Shown here: piece after piece, positions 38,755 through 46,795 of the stretch
How positions within the stretch are numbered: the first letter of the stretch is position 1
Layout of the letters: every line of letters starts with the position of its first letter
Assembly (NCBI GenBank): GCA_013154085.1
Contig: JAADDE010000009.1
Location: 1-49,418 of the forward strand
Direction: 5' to 3'
DNA: 49,418 nucleotides
Origin: Thermoproteota archaeon
GTDB taxonomy: Archaea > Thermoproteota > Thermoprotei_A > Sulfolobales > Ignicoccaceae
The notes under the pieces: model-generated
What the model was told of the DNA's origin: nothing
The model's input: the letters and a program-made list of their open reading frames with translations, nothing else
Databases searched by the model: none
Position numbers and translations under genes: made by a program

Positions 38755-40344
38755 CTGACTAAGTACGTGTTCGTAACCGGTGGCGTGCTTTCCAGCTTGG
38801 GCAAGGGAATAGTGACAGCTTCCACCGCTCTCCTCTTCAAATCCATGGGTTATTCGGTCACGGCGGTGAAGATAGATCCCTACGTAAACGTTGACGCCAG
38901 TACAATGAACCCCTACGCCCACGGGGAGGTGTTCGTCACGGAGGACGGGGGAGAGACAGACCTCGACTTAGGCCACTACGAGAGGTTCCTCCACCAGAAC
39001 TTAACTAAGAACAACAACATAACTACCGGAAAGGTCTACCTCAGCGTGATAGAGAAGGAGAGGAGGGGCGAGTACCTAGGCCAAACCGTTCAGATCATAC
39101 CGCACGTGACGGATGAGATAAAGAGCATGATAAGGGAGGTTTCGAAGGACTTCGACGTAGCAATAGTGGAGATAGGAGGCACCGTGGGAGACATCGAGGG
39201 CCTCCCGTTCCTCGAGGCCGCGAGGCAGATGTGGGTGGAAGAGGGCCGGAGGGGCGTGGCGTTCGTCCACGTCGCCTTGGTGCCGGTGCTGAGCACTACC
39301 GGAGAGCAGAAGACCAAGCCGCTCCAGCACTCCGTCCAAGAGCTGAGGAGGATAGGCATCCAGCCCGACGTGGTGATAGCGAGGTCCACCAAGCCCTTGG
39401 AGCCCGAGGCGAGGAGGAAGGTGGCGCTCTACTCCAGCCTGCCGGAGGAGGCGGTCTTCTCCGACCCCGACGTGGGCTTCGTGTACGAGGTCCCCTTGGT
39501 GCTGAACGACCAAGGGTACCCGAGCTACTTGGCAAGGGTCCTCGGGCTGGAGGCTAGGAGGCCGGAGCTGGGGGCTTGGAAGGAGTTCGTCGAGAAGCTG
39601 AAGGGCCTGCCCGAGGGGCCCACAATCGCTATGGTTGGAAAGTACACGAAGCTCAAGGACAGCTACATAAGCATAATAGAGGCCCTGAAGCACTCAGCCG
39701 TCAAAGCGGGATTCAGGCCGAAGCTGAAGTGGATAGAGGTGACGGACGTCGAGAGGGAGAAGCTGAGGGCGGAGGAAGCTGTGGAGGGCGCGGACGGCGC
39801 GATAGTGCTCCCCGGCTTCGGGGAAAGGGGGGCGGAGGGCAAGATACGAGTGATAAAGGCGCTCAGGGAGCAGGGGAAGCCAGCCCTCGGCATCTGCTAC
39901 GGGATGCAGATGATGGTCGTTGAGGTTGCAAGGCACTTGGCCGGCCTGGAGGGGGCCCACAGCGAGGAGGTGGACCCCAGCACCCCGCACCCTGTGGTGG
40001 CGCTCCTCGAGGAGCAGAAGGGCGTGGAGTACGTGGGAGGAACTCTGAGGCTGGGGGCCAAGACGGTTAGGATAGTGAGGGGCACGAAGCTCTGGGAGGC
40101 GTACGGGAGGGAGGTGGTGAGGGAGCGGCACAGGCACCGCTACGACGTCAACCCGAAGTACTTGGACGTGTTGGAGAAGGCCGGGCTGAGGGTCTCTGCG
40201 TGGGACGAGGAGGGGAGGGTGCCGGAGGGGGTGGAGCTGAAGGGCCAAGAGTTCTGGGGCGTTCAGTACCATCCGGAGTACAAGAGCAGGCCGCTGGAGC
40301 CCGCTCCGGTGTACACGAGGTTCTTGAGGAGCCTCCGGAGGTAA
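38755..40344 (+). CDS. pyrG: CTP synthase (CTG start)
   Basis: 529 residues. Amidates UTP to CTP using glutamine and ATP. Seen: N-terminal synthetase domain with VTGGVLSSLGKGIVTAS (P-loop), KIDPYVNVDASTMNP, HGEVFVTEDGGETDLDLGHYERF, and the C-terminal class I glutaminase with nucleophile Cys in LGICYGMQMMV plus HPE in VQYHPEYKS. The universal family start MTKY(I/V)FVTGG corresponds here to CTG 38755 (CTG-ACT-AAG-TAC). Upstream in-frame GTG 38710 and TTG 38716 overlap the TATA-like CTTTTAAC (38719-38726), about 28 nt before the CTG, so a leaderless CTG start is the best reading. Divergent from the GAPOR-like gene. Confidence 0.97.
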   Translation: MTKYVFVTGGVLSSLGKGIVTASTALLFKSMGYSVTAVKIDPYVNVDASTMNPYAHGEVFVTEDGGETDLDLGHYERFLHQNLTKNNNITTGKVYLSVIEKERRGEYLGQTVQIIPHVTDEIKSMIREVSKDFDVAIVEIGGTVGDIEGLPFLEAARQMWVEEGRRGVAFVHVALVPVLSTTGEQKTKPLQHSVQELRRIGIQPDVVIARSTKPLEPEARRKVALYSSLPEEAVFSDPDVGFVYEVPLVLNDQGYPSYLARVLGLEARRPELGAWKEFVEKLKGLPEGPTIAMVGKYTKLKDSYISIIEALKHSAVKAGFRPKLKWIEVTDVEREKLRAEEAVEGADGAIVLPGFGERGAEGKIRVIKALREQGKPALGICYGMQMMVVEVARHLAGLEGAHSEEVDPSTPHPVVALLEEQKGVEYVGGTLRLGAKTVRIVRGTKLWEAYGREVVRERHRHRYDVNPKYLDVLEKAGLRVSAWDEEGRVPEGVELKGQEFWGVQYHPEYKSRPLEPAPVYTRFLRSLRR

Positions 40345-40345
40345 G

Positions 40346-40660
40346 CTATTTTATCTTTATAAATCCCTTCTTCAGCATCCTCGACTCGGATCCCCTCACC
40401 GCCGCGTGGAGGTTGAGGGGGTAGTCGAAAGGGATCCTCCAAATCACCTTCCTTAAGAGCTTCTTCTTAATCTCCCTTGCGTTGCAGTTCTCTGGGAGGA
40501 CTATGAGGACGTCCAAGTCGCTTAAGGCTGTGGCCGTGCCCCTCGCCACGCTTCCTATTACATAGACCTCGCAGTCGCCGCAGAGCTCCGCGCAGGCTTT
40601 CGCCACCTCCTCCGCGACGTCCCTCCACTTGCTCACCAGGAGCTTGTACGTCTCAACCAT
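40346..40660 (-). CDS. Minimal nucleotidyltransferase (MNT) of a HEPN/MNT pair
   Basis: 104 residues from ATG 40660. The polymerase-beta-type signature GSVARGTATALSDLDVLIVL (about residues 35-54) carries GSxARGxxxxxSDxD. MNT proteins of this type adenylylate or neutralise a partner HEPN toxin. It overlaps the HEPN stop by 8 nt, so it is the second gene of the pair. Its own stop is one base from the pyrG stop on the other strand. Confidence 0.85.
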   Translation of the reverse strand: MVETYKLLVSKWRDVAEEVAKACAELCGDCEVYVIGSVARGTATALSDLDVLIVLPENCNAREIKKKLLRKVIWRIPFDYPLNLHAAVRGSESRMLKKGFIKIK

Positions 40661-41042
40661 AAACTCGTCTGAGGGCCTCGTGGAGCTCCTTCGCAACCCT
40701 CAGCCCCTCCTTTGCCTCCTCCTCGGTGTAGTAGGGAGGTCCGTACCTCCCCTCCAAGTAGGCCTCCTCTAGGGTAATGAGAGCGTCCCTCCGGGAGGCC
40801 GCGAGCTCCTTGAGGGAGCTGTCGCCCCGGAGCGACGCGAGGTAGCCCAAGAGCCTCCTCAAGTTATGGCCTTTGGGCACTTCCCCAATGAGCTTGTATA
40901 TTTCAGCCTTGACCGCCAGCTGGACCGCTTGTTCCGACATCACCAAGCTTAGGTCGTATTCCCCCTCCTCCAAGAGCCTCTCCGCCTCCCTCAAGAAGGC
41001 CTTAGCCCTCCTCCACAGCGCCTCGTAGACCTCCGAGGTCAT
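40653..41042 (-). CDS. HEPN-domain protein of a HEPN/MNT pair
   Basis: 129 residues from ATG 41042 (TTG 41045 also possible). All-helical HEPN fold: RRAKAFLREAERLLEEGEYDLSLVMSEQAVQLAVKA and GEVPKGHNLRRLLGYLA then ALITLEEAYLEGRYGPPYYTEEEA. This is the archaeal HEPN/MNT arrangement, usually a toxin-antitoxin system. The canonical RNase motif Rx4-6H is not evident, so toxicity is uncertain. Translationally coupled to the MNT gene by overlap. Upstream lies a decayed region without clear genes. Confidence 0.82.
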   Translation of the reverse strand: MTSEVYEALWRRAKAFLREAERLLEEGEYDLSLVMSEQAVQLAVKAEIYKLIGEVPKGHNLRRLLGYLASLRGDSSLKELAASRRDALITLEEAYLEGRYGPPYYTEEEAKEGLRVAKELHEALRRVYG

Positions 41043-41109
41043 CAAGTGCCCGGGCAGCGGGGGCGGTAGAAAAGCCAGCCGCCCGACGGGAGCCCCGAGG
41101 ACCGCGGCT

Positions 41110-41395
41110 TTGAGGCCGGCGGCTCAAATGGTCCCAGACTTCGCGGCGCCGGCTTCCTCGAAGGAGACGTGCAGGGACCTCGCGAAGTTCTTGGCCTCCG
41201 AGGCCACGAGGGCTTCTCGGTGGGTCTGGCGGGGTTCGGGAACGACATGTACGTGGGGCCGGAGAGGAGAAGCTCGCCGAAAAGGTGGAGCTTGAGGTAT
41301 CAAGTTCGGGAGACTTGCTGAGGAGTAAGGTGGACGTAGCGGCGAACTGGAGGGTGGACCCGGTCGCGGGGAAGACTCTGAGCACTTGGACCTCA
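41110..41395 (+). pseudogene. Possible decayed plus-strand coding remnant
   Basis: The 350-bp gap between the HEPN and MBL genes has no clean ORF. Three coding-like pieces in successive frames, each shifted by -1, use typical genomic codons: SSKETCRDLAKFLASEATRA (about 41150-41208), GFSVGLAGFGNDMYVGPE (41211-41264) and EKLAEKVELEVSSSGDLLRS onward to VAANWRVDPVAGKTLSTW (about 41267-41390). Joined they read like a single alpha/beta protein of unknown family. No start codon is certain. It could be noise on a G+C-rich strand. Confidence 0.3.
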
Positions 41396-42025
41396 GAGCC
41401 AAGGAGGCCCGAGCTCCAAGCTCTTCTCGAGCATGAACCTTACCTTCTCCTTCCCGTAGAAGCACTCGTTGTTGGCGCACATAACCTCGGGCTCCAAGCT
41501 GAGCGCTTTCCTTATGCTCTCCTCCCACTTCTCCGCGTCGCTCTTCCACTTGGGGCTGAGGGGCCCCAGCAGGTCGCCGGCTAGGAGAGTTCCTTCGTAG
41601 TAGACCCCCAAGCTCCCGGCGGTGTGGCCCGGGAGGAGGAGGACCTCGGCGCCGCAGAGCTTCGTATCCTTCTTAATTATCCAGCCCACCGGGCACGGCT
41701 TCATCTCAATCCCTATTATGTCGGCGGCCGTGTACTCCGGGTCCGCCCTCTGTATCGCGTAGGCGTCCTCCTCGCCGGCGCCTATCAGCACTCCCAAGGA
41801 GTGGAAGAGCCAGTCCCCTCCGGCCCTGTCCACGTGGGCGTGGGTGTTAACCAAGGCCTTCAAGTCCTCGGGCTTGACGCCGTGGGCGAAGAGGTTCTGG
41901 AGCGCCAGCTCCCCGAAGGCGCCGGAGTCGACTACGAAAGGGCACTCCGCGCGCACCAAGAAGGACTGGCCCTCGTCGTTTATCGGGGGACCCGCCAGCA
42001 AGTATACGCCTTCTCCTACCTTCAA
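41393..42025 (-). CDS. Metallo-beta-lactamase-fold protein with altered metal motif
   Basis: 210 residues. MBL fold: FVVDSGAFGELALQNLFAHG strand-helix, LVNTHAHVDRAGGDWLF in place of the HxHxDH motif, LLLPGHTAGSLGVYYEG (third His) and TLLAGDLLG (bridging Asp). The last residue of HxHxDH is Arg instead of His, so one metal site is probably lost or changed. The segment KPCPVGWIIKKDTKLCGAEV may give extra cysteine ligands. Family members include hydrolases of thioesters or RNA; function here is unknown. TTG start at 42025. It converges with the decayed region and diverges from the gene at 42098. Confidence 0.82.
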   Translation of the reverse strand: MKVGEGVYLLAGPPINDEGQSFLVRAECPFVVDSGAFGELALQNLFAHGVKPEDLKALVNTHAHVDRAGGDWLFHSLGVLIGAGEEDAYAIQRADPEYTAADIIGIEMKPCPVGWIIKKDTKLCGAEVLLLPGHTAGSLGVYYEGTLLAGDLLGPLSPKWKSDAEKWEESIRKALSLEPEVMCANNECFYGKEKVRFMLEKSLELGPPWL

Positions 42026-42097
42026 CTTCCGTCACTTTCGCCCAAGCCGGGCGGCGATATTAGGTGAGGGTCTTCCTCCAGTATCACGGGGCCTATA

Positions 42098-42553
42098 GTG
42101 AAGCTGGAGCCTCTGGACCTCACGCTCATCCTAAAGCCGGTCGACGGAGCGGTCGCGATCTACTCAACCGGCCTCAGCAAGTTCATAGTCAAGAAGGGGC
42201 CTATCTTGAAGCCCGACGACGCGGACGTGCTGTGCGACGCCGCGCCCAAGTACTCCTCGTTCGTGCGCTCGGCCTTAAGGCTGGAGGGGCCCAGCATGGG
42301 CTGGTGCGCCGACCACGAGGCCAAGGCCCTCGCCGGGATCAAGGGGAGCCACGCTGTGGTGGTGGAGTGCTTCGACGTCACCGGGGACGCGGAGGCGGCT
42401 GAGGAGCTGGCAGAGGCCTTCGGCCCCCTCTCGGGGGAGGTGCTGACCTCGTGGAGCTCCTTCTTGTGCAGAGCCTTCGCGGTGTGGAAGGTAAAGATAG
42501 AGGAGCTGATGGAGGGCTGGGGCGCTCTGAGCCCCGTAAGGCTGGTGCCCTAG
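42098..42553 (+). CDS. Hypothetical protein
   Basis: 151 residues, family not recognised. GTG start at 42098. Alpha/beta pattern: LTLILKPVDGAVAIYSTGLSKFIVKKG, HAVVVECFDVTGDAEAAEELAEAFG, then a helical C-terminus with SFLCRAFAVWKVKIEELM. Single cysteines at LCDAAP, WCADH, VECF. No signal or span. Divergent from the MBL-fold gene. Confidence 0.6.
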   Translation: MKLEPLDLTLILKPVDGAVAIYSTGLSKFIVKKGPILKPDDADVLCDAAPKYSSFVRSALRLEGPSMGWCADHEAKALAGIKGSHAVVVECFDVTGDAEAAEELAEAFGPLSGEVLTSWSSFLCRAFAVWKVKIEELMEGWGALSPVRLVP

Positions 42554-42647
42554 GGCCTCGCTCCGGCTGAGCTCGTCACCGCTCGGTGGGAGTCGAAGCG
42601 CTCATCGGCTTTTTGAGGGCCCCGGGCGTACTGGAGCGGGACAGGGC

Positions 42648-42986
42648 GTGATAACTACCTACGACCAGTTCAAGGAGAAGGTGTCTAAGGGGGTAAACGT
42701 AGTGGTCTTCACCGCGGACTGGGTGCCGCTGAGCAAGAGGCTGTACGAGGAGATAGCCAGATACATGAGCAACTTCAGCGTAAACGTGCTCGAAGTCGAT
42801 ATTGGAATGGCCCCTAAGGTGGCTCACGAGGAGAGGGTGTTCGTGGTTCCCACGGTAAAGGTCTACATCGACGGCAAGGCCGTCATAACACAAGAGGACA
42901 CGACCGGGAGCGTCTCGGTCGACGCCGAGCACTTGAGGAGGGCGCTGAAGGGGGCGCTGAAGAGCCGCGGGATACCGCTTAGGTAA
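42648..42986 (+). CDS. Thioredoxin-fold protein lacking the CxxC motif
   Basis: 112 residues. The thioredoxin fold is visible: NVVVFTADWVPLSKRLYEEIARYM with the active-site turn, NVLEVDIGMAPKVAHEERV, and the cis-proline strand VFVVPTVKVYIDGKAV. The canonical WCxxC is replaced by WVPLS, so it cannot do dithiol exchange; it may act as a chaperone or partner binder. GTG start at 42648, in-frame upstream of an ordinary start region. It lies 34 nt before the secreted CPYC protein gene on the same strand, and they may share a transcript. Confidence 0.78.
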   Translation: MITTYDQFKEKVSKGVNVVVFTADWVPLSKRLYEEIARYMSNFSVNVLEVDIGMAPKVAHEERVFVVPTVKVYIDGKAVITQEDTTGSVSVDAEHLRRALKGALKSRGIPLR

Positions 42987-43020
42987 TTAAGCTACATCGT
43001 TAACCGTCCGGGCGACGGGA

Positions 43021-43911
43021 GTGAAGAAGGTAACCCTCATACTCTTCATAGCTCTGCCCGCCCTCCTAGCGGCGTGCTTCACGCCGAAAGCGCAGTACAC
43101 CTACCTCACGGACGACCTAACCTCCAGCATATATCCACAGCTCAAGCCGGGAACGAAGGTTCAGAACGCCTACGTGGAGCGCTACGACGCGGTCGTGCCG
43201 AACTACGAGGGCTGGCTCCCGGCCGTGGTGGTTAAGGTGAGCCCCCAGCAAGCGCATCAGTGCAGGGCATACAACTACACCCTCATAAAGGGGTGCGACG
43301 GCTCGCTGTACTGCGTGTACCCGGCTCCCAACGCGCCGATTTACGTATACGTCGGCAACTATACCAAGCTGCTGGTTGATCTGGGCGTAACCAAGGGCTT
43401 GGGCAACGAGAGCGCGAGGCTGTGGATAGTCCAGCTCTTGGATCCCTTGTGCCCCTACTGCGCGCTCTTCTACAAGCAGGGCGGCGCCGAGCCCATAATT
43501 GAGATGGTGAAGCTTGGGAAGGCTTACTTAATACCCATAGTAGTGGCCTTCCACAAGAACGCGCCGGGCTACGAGGAAAGCCTGAGGATAGCCTACGTTC
43601 AGAACGAAATGGCCAGGGCCGGCAACGCTACAGGCTTCTTCGAGCTGGAGCGCCGGGTCGCCCAGAACATGGAGCAGATCTACAAAGCGCAGAAGACCTT
43701 GGTCAAGCTGAACCTAACCCTCAGCGAGCTGGAGAGGCTCAACCAAGAGAACCTAGCGGTGGCGCGCAGGCTCTTCCCATACGTGGCGACGCCCGGCAAC
43801 GTGTTCGTGGACCGCCCAACCGGCAGGGCGATAGCCGTGATGGGAGCCTTAAAGCCGCAAGGAGTGATGACCGTAATAAACCTGCTCTACAAGGAGGGAG
43901 GCCCTCAATAA
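43021..43911 (+). CDS. Secreted DsbA/DsbG-like thiol-disulfide protein
   Basis: 296 residues. Signal peptide MKKVTLILFIALPALLAACF from GTG 43021. Thioredoxin-like catalytic motif C144-P-Y-C147 in LLDPLCPYCALFYKQGG, and a cis-proline-like VATPGNVFVDRPTGRA near 262. An inserted helical region lies between, as in DsbA/DsbG/C proteins. Other cysteines (HQCRAYNY, GCDGSLYC) are in the N-terminal domain. Expected to form or isomerise disulfides outside the cytoplasm. Upstream AT-rich TAGGTAATTAAG at about 42981-42992 may be its promoter. It ends in an A/T terminator facing the AOR gene. Confidence 0.82.
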   Translation: MKKVTLILFIALPALLAACFTPKAQYTYLTDDLTSSIYPQLKPGTKVQNAYVERYDAVVPNYEGWLPAVVVKVSPQQAHQCRAYNYTLIKGCDGSLYCVYPAPNAPIYVYVGNYTKLLVDLGVTKGLGNESARLWIVQLLDPLCPYCALFYKQGGAEPIIEMVKLGKAYLIPIVVAFHKNAPGYEESLRIAYVQNEMARAGNATGFFELERRVAQNMEQIYKAQKTLVKLNLTLSELERLNQENLAVARRLFPYVATPGNVFVDRPTGRAIAVMGALKPQGVMTVINLLYKEGGPQ

Positions 43912-43925
43912 AAATTTTATATTAT
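43910..43925. terminator. A/T tract between the convergent CPYC-protein and AOR genes
   Basis: AATAAAAATTTTATAT spans the two convergent stops (43911 and 43917). It is T-rich on both strands, which fits archaeal termination. Confidence 0.45.
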
Positions 43926-45770
43926 GTACATGAACTCCTCCAAGCCCAGCCTCTTCAAGGTCTCCTTCGTGGGCTTTCCGTCCACCCAGCCCCTCTCCTC
44001 GTAGTAGGCCGGGAGGAGCACTTCCAATGCCTTCTTCGCAGTCTCTCCCTTGGCCGGCCCGTCGGGGAGCGCCTCCTCCACCAGCCTCCTGCTCAAGTAG
44101 TCTCCCGGATCGCCCTCCCTCACGTTGAACAGCCTCTCCACGTTGTATATCCTCTCGCCTATCTCCATTATCTCCTCCGCGGTGACGTCCCAGCCGGTGG
44201 CGCCGGCCAAGAGGTCCACGTAGTCCTCCGGGCTTGGGGTCATGAAGGTGTTGAACTTGCACACTATCATGCTGTCTATGCTCGCGAAGAAGTCCTGCTG
44301 CTCCTTCACCATCTTCGCCTTCTTCGGGTCGACCTCCAGCGGGTCCGTCTTCACCGGAACTCCGAGGACCTCGAAGCTCACCGCGTAGGCCCTCAAGTGG
44401 CAGCCGCCCCTGTTGGAGGTGGCGTAGGCTAGGGCCATGGACTTGATCGCCCTGGGGTCGTAGGCCGGGAGGCTCATCTTCCTCGCCTCGGCTACGCAGT
44501 CGCACCCGAAGTAGTCGGCCAGAGCTCTGGCTCCTTGGGCCAGCACCTCGCCGATTCCGTTTCTAGTCGCCGTGCGGTAGGCGAGCTCCATGGCCGGGCA
44601 CGGACAGCCGAAGAGGGGCCTTATGCCGTCCAAGAGCTTTAGGAGCTCCTCCCTCTTCTCCTCTGGAAGCTGGTCCTTCTTTTCGAACAGCTCCATCAGC
44701 ACGGCGACTGTGTTGCCGAACTCTATTGTGTCCATACCGAGGTCGTTGAGCAGGTGGTTGAGCCTTATTATCGACTGGAGGTCGCCGTTCTCCCAGTTGG
44801 AGCCCACCGCGAAGATGGTCTCGTACTCCGGTCCCTTGGATCCCTCCGGCACGCCCCACTTGGGGTCGTCCGTCTTCACCAGCCTGCCGCACTTGATCTG
44901 GCAGCCCCAGCACCCCCTCGTTCCCACCAAGTACTTCTCCGCCAAGGCCTCGCCGCTTATGTCCTCGGCCTTCTCGAAGGTGCCCTTGGTCCAGTTGCGG
45001 GTGGGCAGGGCGCCTATCTGGTTGATTATGTTCACGAGGACCGCCGTTCCGTACTTGTTCAGCGCGTCCTTAATGGGGTGCTTGCCTATCTTCTCCTTCA
45101 AGTGCTCTACTCCCTTCTCGAACCTCTCCCTGTCGGCCACCTCGGGCTGGCGGTCGCCCATCACGAATATCGCCTTGACGTTCTTAGATCCCATCACCGC
45201 GCCCAGTCCGGTCCTTCCGGCGGCCCTGGAGCCGGCGTGTATTATGGAGGCGTACCTCACCAAGTTCTCTCCGGCCTGGCCTATAGCTACTACCCCTCCG
45301 TCCTTGGGGCCCACGCCCAGCTCCTTGCGTATTAGGTACTCAGCGTGGTGGACGCCCCTTCCCCAGAGCTTGGAAGCGTCGTGGAAGCGGGGCTCGCCGT
45401 TTATTACGGATATCCACACCGGCCTGTCGGCCTTGCCCTCCAGCACTATAGCGTCGTAGCCGGACCTCCTCATCCACGGCGCGAAGCGGCCGCCCATGTT
45501 GCTCTCGCCGATGAGCCCCGTGAGGGGGGACTTGCCGACGAAGTGCGTCCTCCCGGCTTCAAAGCCCTCGGCTGTGCCGGTGACCGGGCCGCTCATTATG
45601 TAGAGCTTGTTCTCCGGCCCCAGCGGGTTGGCGCCCTTGGGTATCTCCTTGAGCGCTAGGTAGGCCCCTAAGCCCCTTCCGCCCAAGAACCTCCTAAGGG
45701 TCTTGTCGTCGATCTTCTCCTCCCTGAACTTCAGCCCCGACAAGTCCACGCGTAAGATCTTGAACTCCAA
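43917..45770 (-). CDS. aor: Aldehyde:ferredoxin oxidoreductase
   Basis: 617 residues, normal for tungsten AOR. Oxidises aldehydes to acids with ferredoxin. Seen: N-terminal FKILRVDLSGLKFREEKID, FLGGRGLGAYLALKEI, SGPVTGTAEGFEAGRTHFVGKSPLTGLIGESNMGG (pterin binding), the iron-sulfur site RGCWGCQIKCGR (Cx2Cx3C) with the fourth Cys in SMIVCKFN, and DGVVAIGQAGENLVRYASII-like GGVVAIGQAGENLVRYA. TTG start at 45770. A perfect palindrome TTACCGATCGGTAA lies 50 nt upstream. It is of the true AOR subtype, unlike the GAPOR-like gene at 36750. Confidence 0.95.
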   Translation of the reverse strand: MEFKILRVDLSGLKFREEKIDDKTLRRFLGGRGLGAYLALKEIPKGANPLGPENKLYIMSGPVTGTAEGFEAGRTHFVGKSPLTGLIGESNMGGRFAPWMRRSGYDAIVLEGKADRPVWISVINGEPRFHDASKLWGRGVHHAEYLIRKELGVGPKDGGVVAIGQAGENLVRYASIIHAGSRAAGRTGLGAVMGSKNVKAIFVMGDRQPEVADRERFEKGVEHLKEKIGKHPIKDALNKYGTAVLVNIINQIGALPTRNWTKGTFEKAEDISGEALAEKYLVGTRGCWGCQIKCGRLVKTDDPKWGVPEGSKGPEYETIFAVGSNWENGDLQSIIRLNHLLNDLGMDTIEFGNTVAVLMELFEKKDQLPEEKREELLKLLDGIRPLFGCPCPAMELAYRTATRNGIGEVLAQGARALADYFGCDCVAEARKMSLPAYDPRAIKSMALAYATSNRGGCHLRAYAVSFEVLGVPVKTDPLEVDPKKAKMVKEQQDFFASIDSMIVCKFNTFMTPSPEDYVDLLAGATGWDVTAEEIMEIGERIYNVERLFNVREGDPGDYLSRRLVEEALPDGPAKGETAKKALEVLLPAYYEERGWVDGKPTKETLKRLGLEEFMYII

Positions 45771-45819
45771 GGGATCACTCTCAAGGAGGGGAGAGAGACG
45801 TTCCTACTTAGGGGTTTCT

Positions 45820-45833
45820 TTACCGATCGGTAA
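45820..45833. promoter_or_regulatory. 14-bp palindrome TTACCGATCGGTAA upstream of AOR
   Basis: Perfect inverted repeat with both arms TTACCGA/TCGGTAA, 50 nt before the AOR start and 6 nt beyond the end of serA. The stretch GTAAAGAAA beside it may be the TATA/BRE region on the minus strand. A repressor or activator site for the oxidoreductase gene is plausible. Confidence 0.5.
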
Positions 45834-45838
45834 GTTTG

Positions 45839-46768
45839 TCAGAGGCCCAGAGCCTCCAGCACCTTCTCGGCGACCTCCAAGGAGGTCCTCCTCTGGGCCT
45901 CCTCGGTCTGAGCGCCTATGTGGGCTGTGGCGAACACCCTCGGATGCGCTATAAGCCTCTTGAGCTCTTCGCTTTCCGGGGGCTCCTCCGGGTAGACGTC
46001 GAGCCCCGCGGCCCTCACCTTCCCGCTCTCCAGCGCCTCGTACAACGCGCCGTAGTCCATAACCTCGCCGCGGGCAGCGTTGATTATTATAACTCCGTCC
46101 TTCATCTTATTGAAGGCGTCTCTGTCTATCATGTTCCTCGTCTCTTCCGTGAGGGGCACGTGGAGGCTGAGGACGTCCGCGCTCCTCAGCACGTCTTCCA
46201 AGCTCCTGGTGAACTTTACTCCCATCTCCTCAGCCTCCCTGCTGAGGTCGAAGACGTCGTAGGCTATTACGTTCATGCCCAGAGCCTTCGCCTTCTTGGC
46301 CACCTCCCTCCCGATCCTCCCGAAGCCCACCACGCCCAAGGTCTTTCCCGCTATCTCCATTCCCATCACCTTCTCCCACTTTCCCTCCAGCAGGGAGCGG
46401 TAGCTGTAGTGGGCGTTGCGGGCCAGAACTATCATCATTCCGATCACCAGCTCCGCGACCGCGTTCTTCAGCGCGTCCGGAGCGTTCACGACCCTTATTC
46501 CCCTCTCCTTCGCCGCCTCGAGGTCGATGTTGTCGAGCCCGCTTCCGGCTCTGGCTATCACCTTCAGCCTGTCCGCCGCTTCTATTACCTCCCTCCTAAC
46601 TTTGGTTCTGCTCCTAACTATTAATACGTCAAAGCCCTTGATCCTCTCTTTGAGCACTTCGGGCTTGTAGGCATCTAGATCGACCACTACCTCTAGGCCC
46701 CTCTGCTTGAGCAGCTCGAGTCCCTCCGGGTGGACCTTATCCGTTACGAGGACTCTGTACATCCTCAA
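45839..46768 (-). CDS. serA: D-3-phosphoglycerate dehydrogenase family protein
   Basis: 309 residues of the D-isomer-specific 2-hydroxyacid dehydrogenase family. Seen: [21 protein letters not shown]-like [18 protein letters not shown] motif [20 protein letters not shown], catalytic Arg in [13 protein letters not shown], Glu in [13 protein letters not shown] and His in [13 protein letters not shown]. It lacks an ACT domain, as do the short archaeal enzymes. It probably starts serine synthesis from 3-phosphoglycerate, though other 2-hydroxy acids are possible. TTG 46768, or ATG 46762; the TATA-like GTTTTAAGG at about 46794-46802 gives a leaderless start. Confidence 0.9.
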   Translation of the reverse strand: MRMYRVLVTDKVHPEGLELLKQRGLEVVVDLDAYKPEVLKERIKGFDVLIVRSRTKVRREVIEAADRLKVIARAGSGLDNIDLEAAKERGIRVVNAPDALKNAVAELVIGMMIVLARNAHYSYRSLLEGKWEKVMGMEIAGKTLGVVGFGRIGREVAKKAKALGMNVIAYDVFDLSREAEEMGVKFTRSLEDVLRSADVLSLHVPLTEETRNMIDRDAFNKMKDGVIIINAARGEVMDYGALYEALESGKVRAAGLDVYPEEPPESEELKRLIAHPRVFATAHIGAQTEEAQRRTSLEVAEKVLEALGL

Positions 46769-46795
46769 CGCCGGTGGGCCGGGAGGGGGAAGTCC

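Noticed and set aside
41046-41109. Structured RNA (RNase P, SRP) in the G+C-rich gap.
   Set aside because: No conserved cores such as the SRP loop or RNase P GAGGAAAG were seen; only general G+C richness.
42554-42647. Gene or RNA in the gap before the thioredoxin-fold gene.
   Set aside because: No open frame with a start and no consistent secondary structure seen.
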